From: Corythucha ciliata
Taxonomy: Eukaryota; Arthropoda; Insecta; Hemiptera; Tingidae
Length of the DNA stretch: 64,000 bases
Direction: 5' to 3'
Assembly (NCBI GenBank): GCA_038030265.1
Contig: CM075937.1
Location: forward strand, 2,480,001-2,544,000
Position numbers and translations under genes: made by a program. The notes beneath the pieces were generated by a model. It searched no databases and was not told the DNA's origin. It saw only the letters and a list, made by a program, of their open reading frames with translations. Positions 9,983 to 19,513 of this stretch are shown here, piece by piece; within the stretch, counting starts at the first letter, position 1; each line of letters opens with the position of its first letter.

Positions 9983-10305
9983 ACTTGGGTCGAGCCCTCC
10001 GATGAGGGCCCTCAGCTCACCGAGCCTCTCCTTCACTTCAGCTATCATCTATTAGAAGTTAAAATGTATTAATTTAATTCTACAACTATCTTACAATAAA
10101 CCATAAAAGTATAAGATTTCAAAATTACCTTGTTCCTAGAAAAAGCGAGAAAAACTTAAGATTTATTCCACTTCCCATAAAGAAAACACTCAACTGATAA
10201 CACGAATGCCTTCCGAGAGATAAGAAATAAAAAATCCTGATTAGCTGCACGCTTCTAATTGCGTCAGGAGCGGGACTTTTGACCCAGGATAAAAACATCA
10301 ACTCT
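9983..10305 (+). other. Unexplained interruption of BEL gag
   Basis: Between the DUF1759 part and the zinc-knuckle part of gag lie about 320 bases that do not read as gag. Most is AT-rich with many stops. On the minus strand the first 80 bases read KERLGELRALIGGLDPSS, which looks like protein but is not assigned. It may be a replaced or inserted segment. Confidence 0.45.
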
Positions 10306-10559
10306 CGAGGTACGTGTTTTTTTTGTCAATCGAAGCATGCACCCTTTGAATGTTTGAAAGCTTCAAAAATGAAGGTAGACGAGAAAAGAAGCATTCACTG
10401 AAAAGGGGTTGTTGTTTTAAGTGTTTAAAGCCGGGCCACCTCAGTAAAGACTGTAAAGTCCGAATAAACTGTAAATTGTGCGAAAAAGGCCACGCCACAA
10501 GTATGTGCTTGTCCGAAATGAACGAAAAAGACCCCACAGTCCCAAGGGGATGTGCCTAA
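10306..10559 (+). pseudogene. BEL/Pao gag zinc-knuckle region
   Basis: FFCQSKHAPFEC is followed, after a frameshift near 10375, by CFKCLKPGHLSKDC, a perfect CX2CX4HX4C knuckle, and by CKLCEKGHATSMC. These nucleic-acid-binding knuckles form the C-terminal end of gag in BEL elements. The frame runs into the protease frame just downstream. Confidence 0.88.
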
Positions 10560-11140
10560 CGTTGCCCTGGCCAGTCATACGGTTGAATCCTCTAGAGCCA
10601 TGCTCCAGACTGTGTGTGTTAAACTTGAGGGCCCCGAATCGACCCGTCTTGTGCGTGCCTTGTTTGACAGTGGTGCTCAACGAAGCTACCTCTCATTAGA
10701 AACCGCCGAACTAATGGCTTACCCCATCAGAAAACATGAATCTCTCTGTCACACCCTGTTTGGCGGAGCCAAGACGGAAATAAAAAAGTATCGCATTTTT
10801 AAGGCCCAGCTTGAAAGCCTTTTCGGAGACTTCAGGTGTAATTTCGACGTCCTTGGACAAAAAACGATATGTGGAGAAATACCACACTTAACTGGGTCTA
10901 TCGTTAAAGAGTTGAAGAAAATTGGGGTTAAACTCACCGACGCGCTCCCGGGACCGATAGAATTGTTGATCGGAGCCGACGTGATGGGGAAGTTACTTAC
11001 AGGAAAGAGGATCGAACTATCGAATGGTCTAGTGACCATTGGGGGGTGTTCGTTAATAACAGAGTAGAAGAAATTCGGAAACTCACACCTCGTGACAAAT
11101 GGCACCACATACCTGGGCTGCCAACCCTGCAGATCTCCCT
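10552..11140 (+). pseudogene. BEL/Pao aspartic protease
   Basis: From 10552 a 171-residue open frame carries the catalytic ALFDSGAQRSYLS motif and the downstream IELLIGADVM, both typical of the DUF1758 protease of Pao elements, which cleaves the polyprotein. It stops at 11067. Similar-looking protein continues in other frames to about 11215, after which the whole RT and RNase H region is missing. Confidence 0.88.
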
Positions 11141-11259
11141 TCACGAGGATGTTCAGCGAAAAAACTCTTGAAGTTAAGATAGTGGGAGGGTCCCTACTGG
11201 TTAAAGGAGCCCGTAGAGAAATGGCCGCGCTCCCGTGACCAATTCGACGAAAAAGAGAT

Positions 11260-11527
11260 TTCAGAAGAACGAAGAAAATGTACTGTCATCGCGTCTATTG
11301 TGACTACCGAAAGAAACACTTGGATTTATCGTAAATTCTCTACTTTTCCTAAAATTGTTAGAATGGTCGCATGGGTAAATCGTTTCCTTCATAACTGTCG
11401 TAACCCATCTAACCGAAAGTTTTCAGAACTCGAGACGGAAGAAGTGATGACTGCCGAGGAGAACATTTGGCGTTTTATCCAACAAATTCATTCGATGGTG
11501 TTGGAGACGAAAAGATTGTTCACCTAA
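11260..11527 (+). pseudogene. BEL connector between RNase H and integrase
   Basis: The frame from 11300 reads WIYRKFSTFPKIVRMVAWV then RFLHNCRNP and EEVMTAEENIWRFIQQ. This matches the linker that precedes the integrase in BEL polyproteins (W-x-RFSS(Y/F)-x-(R/K)(V/I)-VR-x-VAW). It shows that the missing RT/RNase H was removed by internal deletion rather than by loss of one end. Confidence 0.8.
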
Positions 11528-11574
11528 ACCCGTTTTTTGATGACCATGGCGTCATACGATTGTGAACTCGCCTA

Positions 11575-12666
11575 GTTTACCGAACCGATGACTACTCGTT
11601 CCGACACCCTATTTTGTTGCCAAAGAATCACGAAGTCATTACTATTTTCATCAGATGGCAGCATGAGAAAAACGCACACGACGGCGTTCAAGGGTTGATC
11701 TCAATTCTTAGGAACGACTACTGGATCATCGGTGGAAGAAAAACGATGAAATCAGTCGTTTCTCGTTGTGTAAATTGTCGGAAGATACGCCGTGAAGCAC
11801 ATCGAAGTTTCGGAGGACGCGTCAGAGATTCGGTCCCATTCGAGACAGTCGGCATCGACTTGTGTGGTCCGATCTTCTTGCGCGACGGCAAAAAGATTTG
11901 GATTTGCCTTTATACGTGCGCCGTTGTTCGAGCAATTCATCTCGAGGTCGTGGACTCTATATCGACTGAGGCCTTTCTGCTATGTTTTCGCAGATTTATG
12001 GCTAGAAGGGGAAGACCCATTACAATTTTCTGTGACAACGGGACGAATTTTGTTGGTGGCTTTAACCAATTAAAGGATCTGGATTGGACTAAAATTCAGC
12101 GATTCAGTAGTGTTCGACGCATTGTATGGAAGTTCAGTCCTCCTTCAGCCCCATGGTGGGGTGGCTTCTGGGAGCGGATGATGCGAACCCTGAAGGATCT
12201 TCTAAGAAAAACGTTGGGTCAAGCGCGCCTCAATCTTTGCGAAATTTCAACCCTGATCTGCAAGTGCGAGACCATCATTAACAGCCGTCCGTTGACGTAT
12301 ATTTCAGAAGACCCTAATGATTTGCAGCCTTTGACTCCACTTCTCTTTTTAAGGGACTGCCCTACGGTGGGAGCACCTGATCTAGATGCTGTTGAAGCTG
12401 CAGATCTATGACGTCGAATCCATTATAGACATCAGTTGAGAGTACATTTATGGAAACGATTTGTCAACGAGTATCTTGGTTTGCTGAGACCAACCCGCCA
12501 CATAAAGAGGGAGAACCAAGTACGTCGCGGTGACCTCGTGTTGATCGGCGACGAGAGAGTGAAGAGATTTGTATGGCCTCTGGTTGTGGAAATCTATCCA
12601 GGCCCAGATCAACGTGTCAGGGTAGCTAGAGTACGGACGCAGACCGGTGAAATCCCGTGGAAATAG
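11575..12666 (+). pseudogene. BEL/Pao integrase
   Basis: The main frame (11614-12411) has the HHCC zinc domain (H17, H22, C52, C55) and the integrase triad D82 (GIDLCGP), D141 (FCDNGTNF) and E187 (WWGGFWERMM). An in-frame TGA at 12409-12411 cuts it, after which the same frame continues with LRVHLWKRFVNEYL, RRGDLVLIGDE and the C-terminal RVRVARVRTQTGEI (DUF5641-type end) to a stop at 12666. Apart from that single nonsense codon the enzyme reads as complete. Confidence 0.93.
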
Positions 12667-12856
12667 AAAGCGAAGAAAATGATAACAACGGACCCGAAGA
12701 GAAAGAAGAACAAATTCCCACACTCCACGAAGACGATGATCTATCAATGGCGACAAATATCTCCAGCAGAGGACGGAAAATTAAGACGATTAAGAGAATG
12801 GACTTATGATTTTTTGAATCAACGCGATTTTATGAGTTAAACTGTCATTTAACTCA

Positions 12857-12868
12857 GGTGGGAGGAAA
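12857..12868 (+). promoter_or_regulatory. BEL polypurine tract
   Basis: GGTGGGAGGAAA lies directly before the 3' LTR start. This is the position and base content of the plus-strand primer. Confidence 0.75.
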
Positions 12869-13063
12869 TGTTGAAAATTATTTGTTTTTCGCGCGCGGGT
12901 GGCTTCACTTTACTATGAGCTCTCATATGTTTTGTTGTTGTTTTTTTGTTCCCCCGGTTGGTTTTTGTGAAGTTTTTTTTGATTACCTTAAAAATGAAAT
13001 GTCTTTTTTTTCATATTTTCCATAATTAAACGTTTTAAAAGGAAAGAACACCGATTTTTAACA
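12869..13063 (+). repeat. BEL 3' LTR
   Basis: It begins TGTTGAAAATT and ends TTTTTAACA, and is near-identical to 9006-9199 (one extra T in a T run and a few substitutions near the end). It is followed by the duplicated target CATTC. Confidence 0.93.
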
Positions 13064-13068
13064 CATTC

Positions 13069-13468
13069 GACAAGTTCTTCAAGTCGATAGGATCTCGCTT
13101 GCAATTAAAAAATTGGGAACATATGTCGTACGCCTTATCTTCGGACGCTCCATCAAATAATCGGTCTAGTTCCATCCAGACCTCTCGTGATGTGGAAAAA
13201 CGCATTACTTTCTTTGGAGAGTCTTCCGTCATGTTCGTAGTCAAAATGATCATAGCATAGCTTTCCAGTAGTTAGTCAGATCTGTTTCATATTTCTTCCT
13301 GACTTCTTCAACCACGCCTTCTTGAGGTTCTTCAGGTTGCTTCAAAATGCCGTTCACAACACTTATCGACCCTGGAATATCTCGGAGAAGTATGCTGATC
13401 TTGTACTTCCATGTTATCCAGTTCTTCTGTCCTTCCAGAAGACCAATGTTTACCTTTGTTAGCTCCAT
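13069..13468 (-). pseudogene. Copia gag fragment, N-terminal part
   Basis: From MELTKVNIGLLEGQKNWITW the frame continues WKYKISILLRDIPGSISVVN. After a frame break it continues with KKVMRFSTSREVWMELDRLF and LKNLSNVLKIG. W-x2-WK-x-(I)-x2-LL and the (S)xREVW-x2-LD motif are the UBN2/DUF4219 gag signatures of Copia elements. The gag is interrupted by the BEL insertion and resumes at 9005. Confidence 0.87.
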
Positions 13469-13503
13469 ATAAACTTGAAGCTATCGGCAGCAGAAAACGT
13501 GAT

Positions 13504-13517
13504 CTGTGACCATAACC
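13504..13517 (-). promoter_or_regulatory. Copia primer-binding site and LTR end
   Basis: The minus strand reads GGTTATGGTCACAG about 35-50 bases before the gag ATG at 13468. This resembles GGTTATGGGCCCAG, the internal-tRNA-Met primer site used by many arthropod Copia elements. The bases before it end ACTAATAACA, fitting an LTR 3' end at 13518. The rest of the LTR could not be bounded. Confidence 0.55.
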
Positions 13518-13529
13518 TGTTATTAGTCA

Positions 13530-15740
13530 AATTTTATTTTATCTTTTTTTAAAGGGGGCGGGGGAGGTAGAACAATAAAAAAAACATGTGTCATTAAAAA
13601 AATGAGAATTCTTTTCTCAACAAATGTTTTGTTCGATAACCCACAATTGTAAATAACTCAGAAGCTGAATGAGATACAGCCCATCAGGAAACTTGTAATT
13701 TTCCCCTAAATAAAAGCTCTCTGTAGCACCCTGATGTGAGGTTGCCCGCAATTTAGCTTCGGAATTCGATCATTTGAACAAAAAAAGCCATGAACCATTC
13801 TTCGCCGCTACTCCTTACCATTTCTCCTCTCTGAAAGGAGAATAAGGGGGAATGAGAAGCGCAAGACGCTGTTACACGTACTTATAAAGAAGTTATGCGC
13901 ATTTACGTGCGTTTTTATACCGACTTTTCTGTGGAAATTTGAAGCAAATTGATTCATCTTGAAGGTTTTAATATTTGATGGAAACGATCCGACATCTACA
14001 CCAGAAGTTAAGTATACCAAATAACCGCAGCCGTATACGTGAACGTCTACACATATCGGTTTCTTTCTTTGAAATGTTTCATGAGCGTTAAGGGTGGCGG
14101 GATGTGAAGGAAACTTCAATACTCGATAAATTAGAAAACAGGCCATTGATTTTCAGCCCTTAGTAGCAGAGCTTCGGAGGAAACAATCAAGGAGAAGAGG
14201 AAGTAACGCACTTTTCGAACTTGCAATTAGGTGTTTCAACTCCAAATCTTAATTATCGATAATATAATTTGAAATAACGCTTGATCAGTGAAGCAATGCT
14301 CGATGTTGATTTTAGCTATATGTCTTTAATGAGAAGCTTGTTACCAACCCACCGTTGAAGATTACGGGATCAAGTCTCAGTAGTCTCAGGCTTACTTATG
14401 TTCAACTTGAAGAATGAAGGAGAGATAGAAAGGTGAAAAAACCTCTGTGTGAAATGCTAAAGAAGCGTACGCAGCATAAAACTATACGGAGTAGTAAATA
14501 TCTCAATTTCAAAACAACTTGTAATTATACGAGAGTGTTTTATAATTAAGATTCTGTCCAAGATAATACGCATTTTGCGGCAAGTACTTTAACGTCAACA
14601 TCGTAAACTAACTTTTTTACGACTCACGCGCAAACATAGCCCCCTTCCTTAATACCACTCTCCTCATTCATCGCTCTTCATACATATTCTAGTTTCAAGT
14701 TCCAACCCTGGGGAGAAAATAGCCCACTTCCCCTCTCAAACACACTTAATTCCCTAAAGCTCTGCCAAATAACCCCTTCCTCACTCACCATCCAAGTGAA
14801 ACCAGCCTTGCTTTCATAACTCAAAATCAGCGCGACCCTTGGAAACGGCGTGGACCTGAACTGAACAAGACTACTAGATGATGAGGAAGGGATGGGAAAT
14901 CTCCGCCCAACCTGTGTTGCTCGTGCAAGAACACGTTGAAAGACCAGTTGAACTGTTGAATGAATATAGAAGGCAAAAGGGATCCGTTTTCTATTGAATC
15001 ATTCCATCTAAAAGGAAAAAGGACACCTAATTTTAAAAACCTAGGTATTTCATAAAAAAAAAAATACTTGAAACCGGTGCTTTTATTACGAATTGCCCAC
15101 TTTTTTTGCTTTCGCTTTACTCGCATAAAATGTATATAGCCTTCGGGGCGAAATAGCATAAGACAAGGGTTCAAACGGTGTTGTTTTCATACTGTAGAAG
15201 AAACCTCCCCTTCTCCGACTATAAATTATTCATTTTTTAGCCCTTTGCTGAGGACAGCATAATCATGTTTTTAATTATGTAAATTATTTCGTTCATGGTG
15301 AGGCTGCCCTACCCATCATCAACATCGTACATTTTTCACTTGTGCATGAAATACGAGTGTGGTGCGTGTTAAAAAATAAAAAGAGAGCGAGAGTCAGTAA
15401 GAATCGACGGGGAAAAAGAGATGGGGAAAGCAAAGTTAAAACGGAAGGAAGCTCCCAGGGATTAATTTCCTACTTCCATCCCCTACCACAGTCTCATAAA
15501 AGTTCAAACGGGTAAGCCAAAGGAAATTCGAATAAAAAGATAAATAAATCATAAAAATTATAGAAAGAAACCTTCAAATAAATAATGTAAGATTCGAGGC
15601 GGCCAGGCCAGGGAATCCAGAAAACAGCTAGAAATAGGGGAAAGGAGAACGCCCAATAAAAACCTCATTGACGCACGTAATGGCATTATAATAGGAAAAA
15701 AAATATAGAATTATGAAGGTGAGAAAGACTGATCAAATAA
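13530..15740. other. No gene recognised
   Basis: This 2.2-kb stretch has only short, unsupported ORFs (for example a 112-codon minus frame at 13808-14146 that resembles nothing I know). Base content is mixed and no repeat structure stands out. The Copia LTR should occupy part of its left end. Confidence 0.5.
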
Positions 15741-15744
15741 GAAC

Positions 15745-15895
15745 AAATTGGGTCTAGGGGGGCTATGCGCCCACCAAACATTTACGAAGGTTGCACCCAA
15801 GGTGCGCGGTCCAGTCTCCATTTCGACCTCAGACCTTCAGCCACCAGGGCTACTCGGTCCTGATCTCATCAGCCCGGCAATTTTTAAGAAAGACT
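15745..15895 (-). repeat. Possible tRNA-derived SINE remnant
   Basis: On the minus strand, TAGCCCTGGTGG (near 15860) resembles a pol III A box, and GGTCGAAATGG about 30 bases later resembles a degenerate B box (consensus GGTTCGANTCC). The region is more GC-rich than its surroundings. I cannot show a tail or target duplication, so this is weak. Confidence 0.3.
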
Positions 15896-15918
15896 GCGAT
15901 GGCCAGTAAATAAAACTC

Positions 15919-16147
15919 TTAAGCTATGTCTCCACTTGTGCCTTTTCGCGTGCGTCAGAGGCATGCGTCATTAAGCCGCGCACGGTGTGTGGAACGTTAG
16001 GAATGCACTATTGCATGCCTCAAAAACCTGGAAGGATATCAGAAATTGCGTGCATAGCTTAGACGCATGCATTGTTGAAAGTTGAAAAGGCGTGTTAAAT
16101 TGAAAGATGAAGACGAAAGCGCACAAGTGGAGGGAGACACAGCTTTA
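15919..16147. mobile_element. PIF/Harbinger-type MITE with TTA duplication
   Basis: The element at 15922-16144 (223 bp) has inverted ends AGCTATGTCTCCACTTGTGC and GCACAAGTGGAGGGAGACACA(GCT), with 3 extra bases on one side, and TTA at both flanks (15919-15921 and 16145-16147). A TWA duplication is the PIF/Harbinger hallmark. It has no coding capacity. Confidence 0.82.
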
Positions 16148-16208
16148 TCCCGCGTCCTATACGTGAGGCGGGACCACGATTTTCATCGAAAACACACAGA
16201 TACTATTC

Positions 16209-16903
16209 TAAAGGCGCGTATACACTTGCGAGCCGAGCCTGAGCCGAGCGGCTCGCGAGCCGCTCGTGTTGCGCTCGTCGAAATTTTTTTCCCCACGGAC
16301 ACGCTACGAGCCATAGGAAAAGGAAACACAGCACGAACCAGGGACGTTCTTTCCACCATTCAGTCGGTCTCCGTGAATTAGTGCGATGAGTTCTCGAGAG
16401 CAAGACTTATCTCTGTTGTTGATGGGAGGAGCGGCACTAATAATGGCTATTTCGGCCGAGAAAAAAAAAAAAAAAAAAAAGGCGCGACGCCGTTGGTGGG
16501 CTACCGATTTATTTAAAAAGCGTTCGGGTGCGCAACTTTTAATTGATTTGAAAGCCCAACAAGTGAGTGGCCACTACAAGAATTTTACGAGGATGACAGC
16601 AACAGATTTTGAAAATCTTCTTCGGAAGATTGGACCAGCCATAGACTGACTGAACAGTTAAAGAAGGCAAAAATAATAAAAAAATTCGACGAACCCGCCA
16701 CGAACCACGAACTTGACACGAACACGTCCCAACCTGACGAACCAATTCCTTTGTGTTCGTCAAAAAACCGACAGGAGGTGGATCCCCCACGAGCGGTCCG
16801 TGTTGCGCTCGTAACGAGTTCGCGGCCCCGTACACATTTACGAGCCGAACTCAACGTGTTGAGTTCGGCTCGTGTTCGGCTCGCAGGTGTATACGCGCCT
16901 TAA
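16209..16903 (+). mobile_element. Truncated PIF/Harbinger element with TAA duplication
   Basis: The element spans 16212-16900 (689 bp). Its ends are inverted copies of AGGCGCGTATACAC(T/C)TGCGAG, followed by subterminal repeats of GAGCCGAACTC/CGGCTCG type. TAA flanks it on both sides (16209-16211, 16901-16903). It keeps only the first part of a transposase, so it is a deletion derivative that would need enzyme from elsewhere. Confidence 0.9.
16386..16649 (+). pseudogene. PIF/Harbinger transposase, N-terminal remnant
   Basis: After a methionine and a poly-lysine run the frame reads RRRWWATDLFKKR, LIDLKAQQVSGHYKNFTRM and DFENLLRKIGPAI. That is the conserved N-terminal region of HARBI1-like nucleases (W-x-(H/R)-(P/D)LF-xx-R, F-xx-F-(T/L)RM). 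A stop follows at once and the DDE nuclease domain is absent. A fusion to inner element sequence by deletion explains this. Confidence 0.82.
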
Positions 16904-18891
16904 GAGTTTTTTTCCGCTCAAAACGCTAAACACTGAAATCGCGCGATTCTGGCTCACTTATAAGACGGGGCCTCACACGTGTGAAGAACGATAAAGAAAA
17001 GATAATAAACAGGTCAAAAACAACAACAACAATGGCCGCTTTCGGCCGTAAGTTCATCAACCACTGACCGGTAGGCTTAACCTGAAGATTTTCAAAAAAC
17101 CGACTATTCATGCACACAAGGCACAGCGAAATCCTTACTTTTGCTGGAAGTTCTATGACGGTAAGGTTCCATTAATTTACAGAAAATGAATTTTCTTAAA
17201 GAGAGCAAACAAATTGTTACTTTTTAAGATCACTGTCCAAACCCTAAATTCCTTCACTAAACTTAGGGAAGGACAAACTTTTCGGTCTCTTATAAATATT
17301 CATAGATACATCATTGTTACTCTGTTAACTGCGTAGCATATCTTCCCTGGTAACTTTTTACCCTGGAACGACCTTAGCTACAAGAAACCACTTCCCTACC
17401 CTCTCCCAACTGTATCTCTTCGAAAACTTCTTTGTCCTATTCGGAAGCTTAAAACTCACAATTATGCTAATTGCGAGTGAGAGAAAACGTTACCCATTAT
17501 TAATTTCGCAAGTAACAACGTAAAAATAAGAATGAAGAAAGAGTGAAAATGATGGGTGACGAATTCTGATGGTTCTGAGGGCCGGCTGGTAAAAATGGCT
17601 TACTCGTGGGCGCAAAATGTGTGTCATGTAAACTAACGTTTCACCCGTCGTGTACGCGTTTGAAAATGTATGGGAACTTCAAAAAACTTGGGGTATGAAA
17701 GAGCGTGTTGTAAAGATGACTCCGCGGATAGGATTGAGATAAGAAGCATATAGCTGACCTAAATTCATTATAAACTATTAAGTATCGATAGATAGAATGG
17801 TTCCGGCGTCAAGATTTTAAGACATTTTTAGGGGTTTTCTTTCAGAATCGTAGGACCTACGTTCTTAATTGCTATCTTGAATTTTGGCCAACTATGTTCA
17901 GGCAAAAGGAGCCATTCTGGCCCTTGCCACCAAAGTTTGAACTCCGACGAGAGGCGCAGTCAGCAGGGTTTTGCTCCGAATGACAGTGTCTCCACCATGA
18001 TTGATCCGTGTTTCGTCTAAAGCTGGGCACACACATGGGCTACTTGCCAAGTACCGAATGTTTGGCAAGTAGCAAGCTTACTTTGCTTGCTACTTGGCTA
18101 TTCACAAGTACCTTGGCACACACGTGCGTGACTTGCCAAGTACGATAGTCTCCTAGGAAACGATGAAAATTCGTGCAAGCAGCTCGTTGAAATGAATGAC
18201 AAAAGACTGTTGTCACTCCAGCAGCTGAGGCTCACTGCCGGAGTTGGACGTCAAGTTCAGTTTAGGACCAATTATCCAACACGGAATTACTTATTCAAAT
18301 TTCAGATTCAGTATTGTTGTTGTTGTATAATAAAACGGAATTTTTAAAAAAATTGAATTTTTGAAATCGGAGACCAAAAATTGTTTTACCTCGAGTAACT
18401 CGAATTCGGGTAGGCAGCAGTAGTGAAATTGCCTACACGAAATGGGCAAAAAGTTTATTGTTTCGTGAATTGAACAATTTCACTTACTAAAATGTAAAAT
18501 ATTGCACGGCAATGCGTGTTTACTTTTTCTATTTACGAGCCCATTTTAAAGTCATTTAATTCGGCTTTGATTATCAAGTTTGAAATTCGCTTTAATTTCG
18601 AATCGAGTTGGAGTCGAGGAAGCGGGTAGTTTTGGGAGGAAAAAACTCTGGGACTATGTTTTATGACTGATTTTAATGTTTTCAGGTGAGCTGAATCCGA
18701 ATTTCAAATTTGCCCAACGATACAACCCCGGCAACATGCCGAAACTTGGTTGCCTTTTAAAATTCCGTGTTATTTTTTGTTTTTTTCGCCACACCATCGC
18801 GAGTAATATTTTTTAAAAATATGATTCTCTCACATTTCTCACGTTTTGAGATATCCTGAATTTGAATTTCAACCCCCCGACCCCCTAAAAG
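16904..18891. other. No gene recognised, with one short repeat cluster
   Basis: Apart from the ACTTGCCAAGTA repeats near 18.0-18.15 kb I see no coding or RNA gene. The ORFs here are short and without similarity known to me. The stretch runs up to the left target duplication of the R1-like LINE. Confidence 0.5.
18014..18145. repeat. Clustered ACTTGCCAAGTA repeats
   Basis: GGGCACACAC...ACTTGCCAAGTAC occurs at about 18024 and again, with CTTGGCACACAC in front, at about 18112. An inverted TTGGCAAGTAGCAAGC lies between them. The left edge, TAAAGCTGGGCACACAC, resembles ends of PIF/Harbinger MITEs, but a partner end was not found. Confidence 0.45.
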
Positions 18892-18905
18892 AGACGCTAC
18901 CTACA

Positions 18906-19400
18906 ATTGAAATTCCTATTTTACGAGGTAGTCCTGAAGACCCCGCGTGTTATCGAGGCTACCTGTCCCGAGGGACTTACGCTGCAAGCAGTCTGAGTTT
19001 TAACGTGCGACCATTCCCGAATGCCTACATATAGGTCGACTCCGAGTTTGGCCTCACGGGCTTTGAACCAGATCATTTACGATGATCGGACGCGGCACAC
19101 CTAGGTGTACCTCCCAGTCGATCAGGGGCGGATCACCCTAGCCACGCACTGGTGGACGGCGCTTCTATCCAGAGCACTGCTGATAACGGTCAGTTCCGAT
19201 ATTTCGGGGAGGCTCCCCCTCCCCTAGCTCAACAGGGTATTTGAAACCTTAGGCCACTACGAAACCTTCCTCAAGTATGCCTGGGCTTACTGGAAGAATT
19301 TGGCATCCCGTAGTACCAGTATTGTGATCAGGCCGATAAAAAAAAAAGAATGTCTTCTCACCGTAGACCGGTCGCACGCTGGCGCCGAGCTTTAGCTCAT
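18906..19400 (-). other. 3' region of the R1-like LINE
   Basis: This is the untranslated tail after the RT ORF. It has no open frame of note and ends directly at the target duplication without an A tail. Confidence 0.6.
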
Positions 19401-19513
19401 TGCCTACTCTGGTTCAGGGCTGATCCGCCCCGAACCACCCGAGTTGGGCCGTACAGTGGACCCGTGCGTTTGGAGAGGTTGATGGTCTGCTCTCCTGCGT
19501 CGTGCTCTCTCCG

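Larger units (their letters stand above)
9001..13068 (+). mobile_element. BEL/Pao element inserted in Copia gag
   Basis: The element spans 9006-13063 with LTRs of 194 and 195 bp and a 5-bp target duplication CATTC at 9001-9005 and 13064-13068. Copia gag reads on across it on the other strand. It has a primer-binding site, gag, protease and integrase remnants and a polypurine tract, but no reverse transcriptase or RNase H, since these are deleted between about 11.22 and 11.26 kb. It is therefore a dead or trans-dependent copy. LTRs differ only at a few positions, so insertion was fairly recent even though the coding parts have frameshifts. Confidence 0.93.

Noticed and set aside
13808..14146. 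112-codon minus ORF as a host gene
   Set aside because: There is no recognisable domain, no splice context and no transposon match. It could be chance, so I left it as unassigned.
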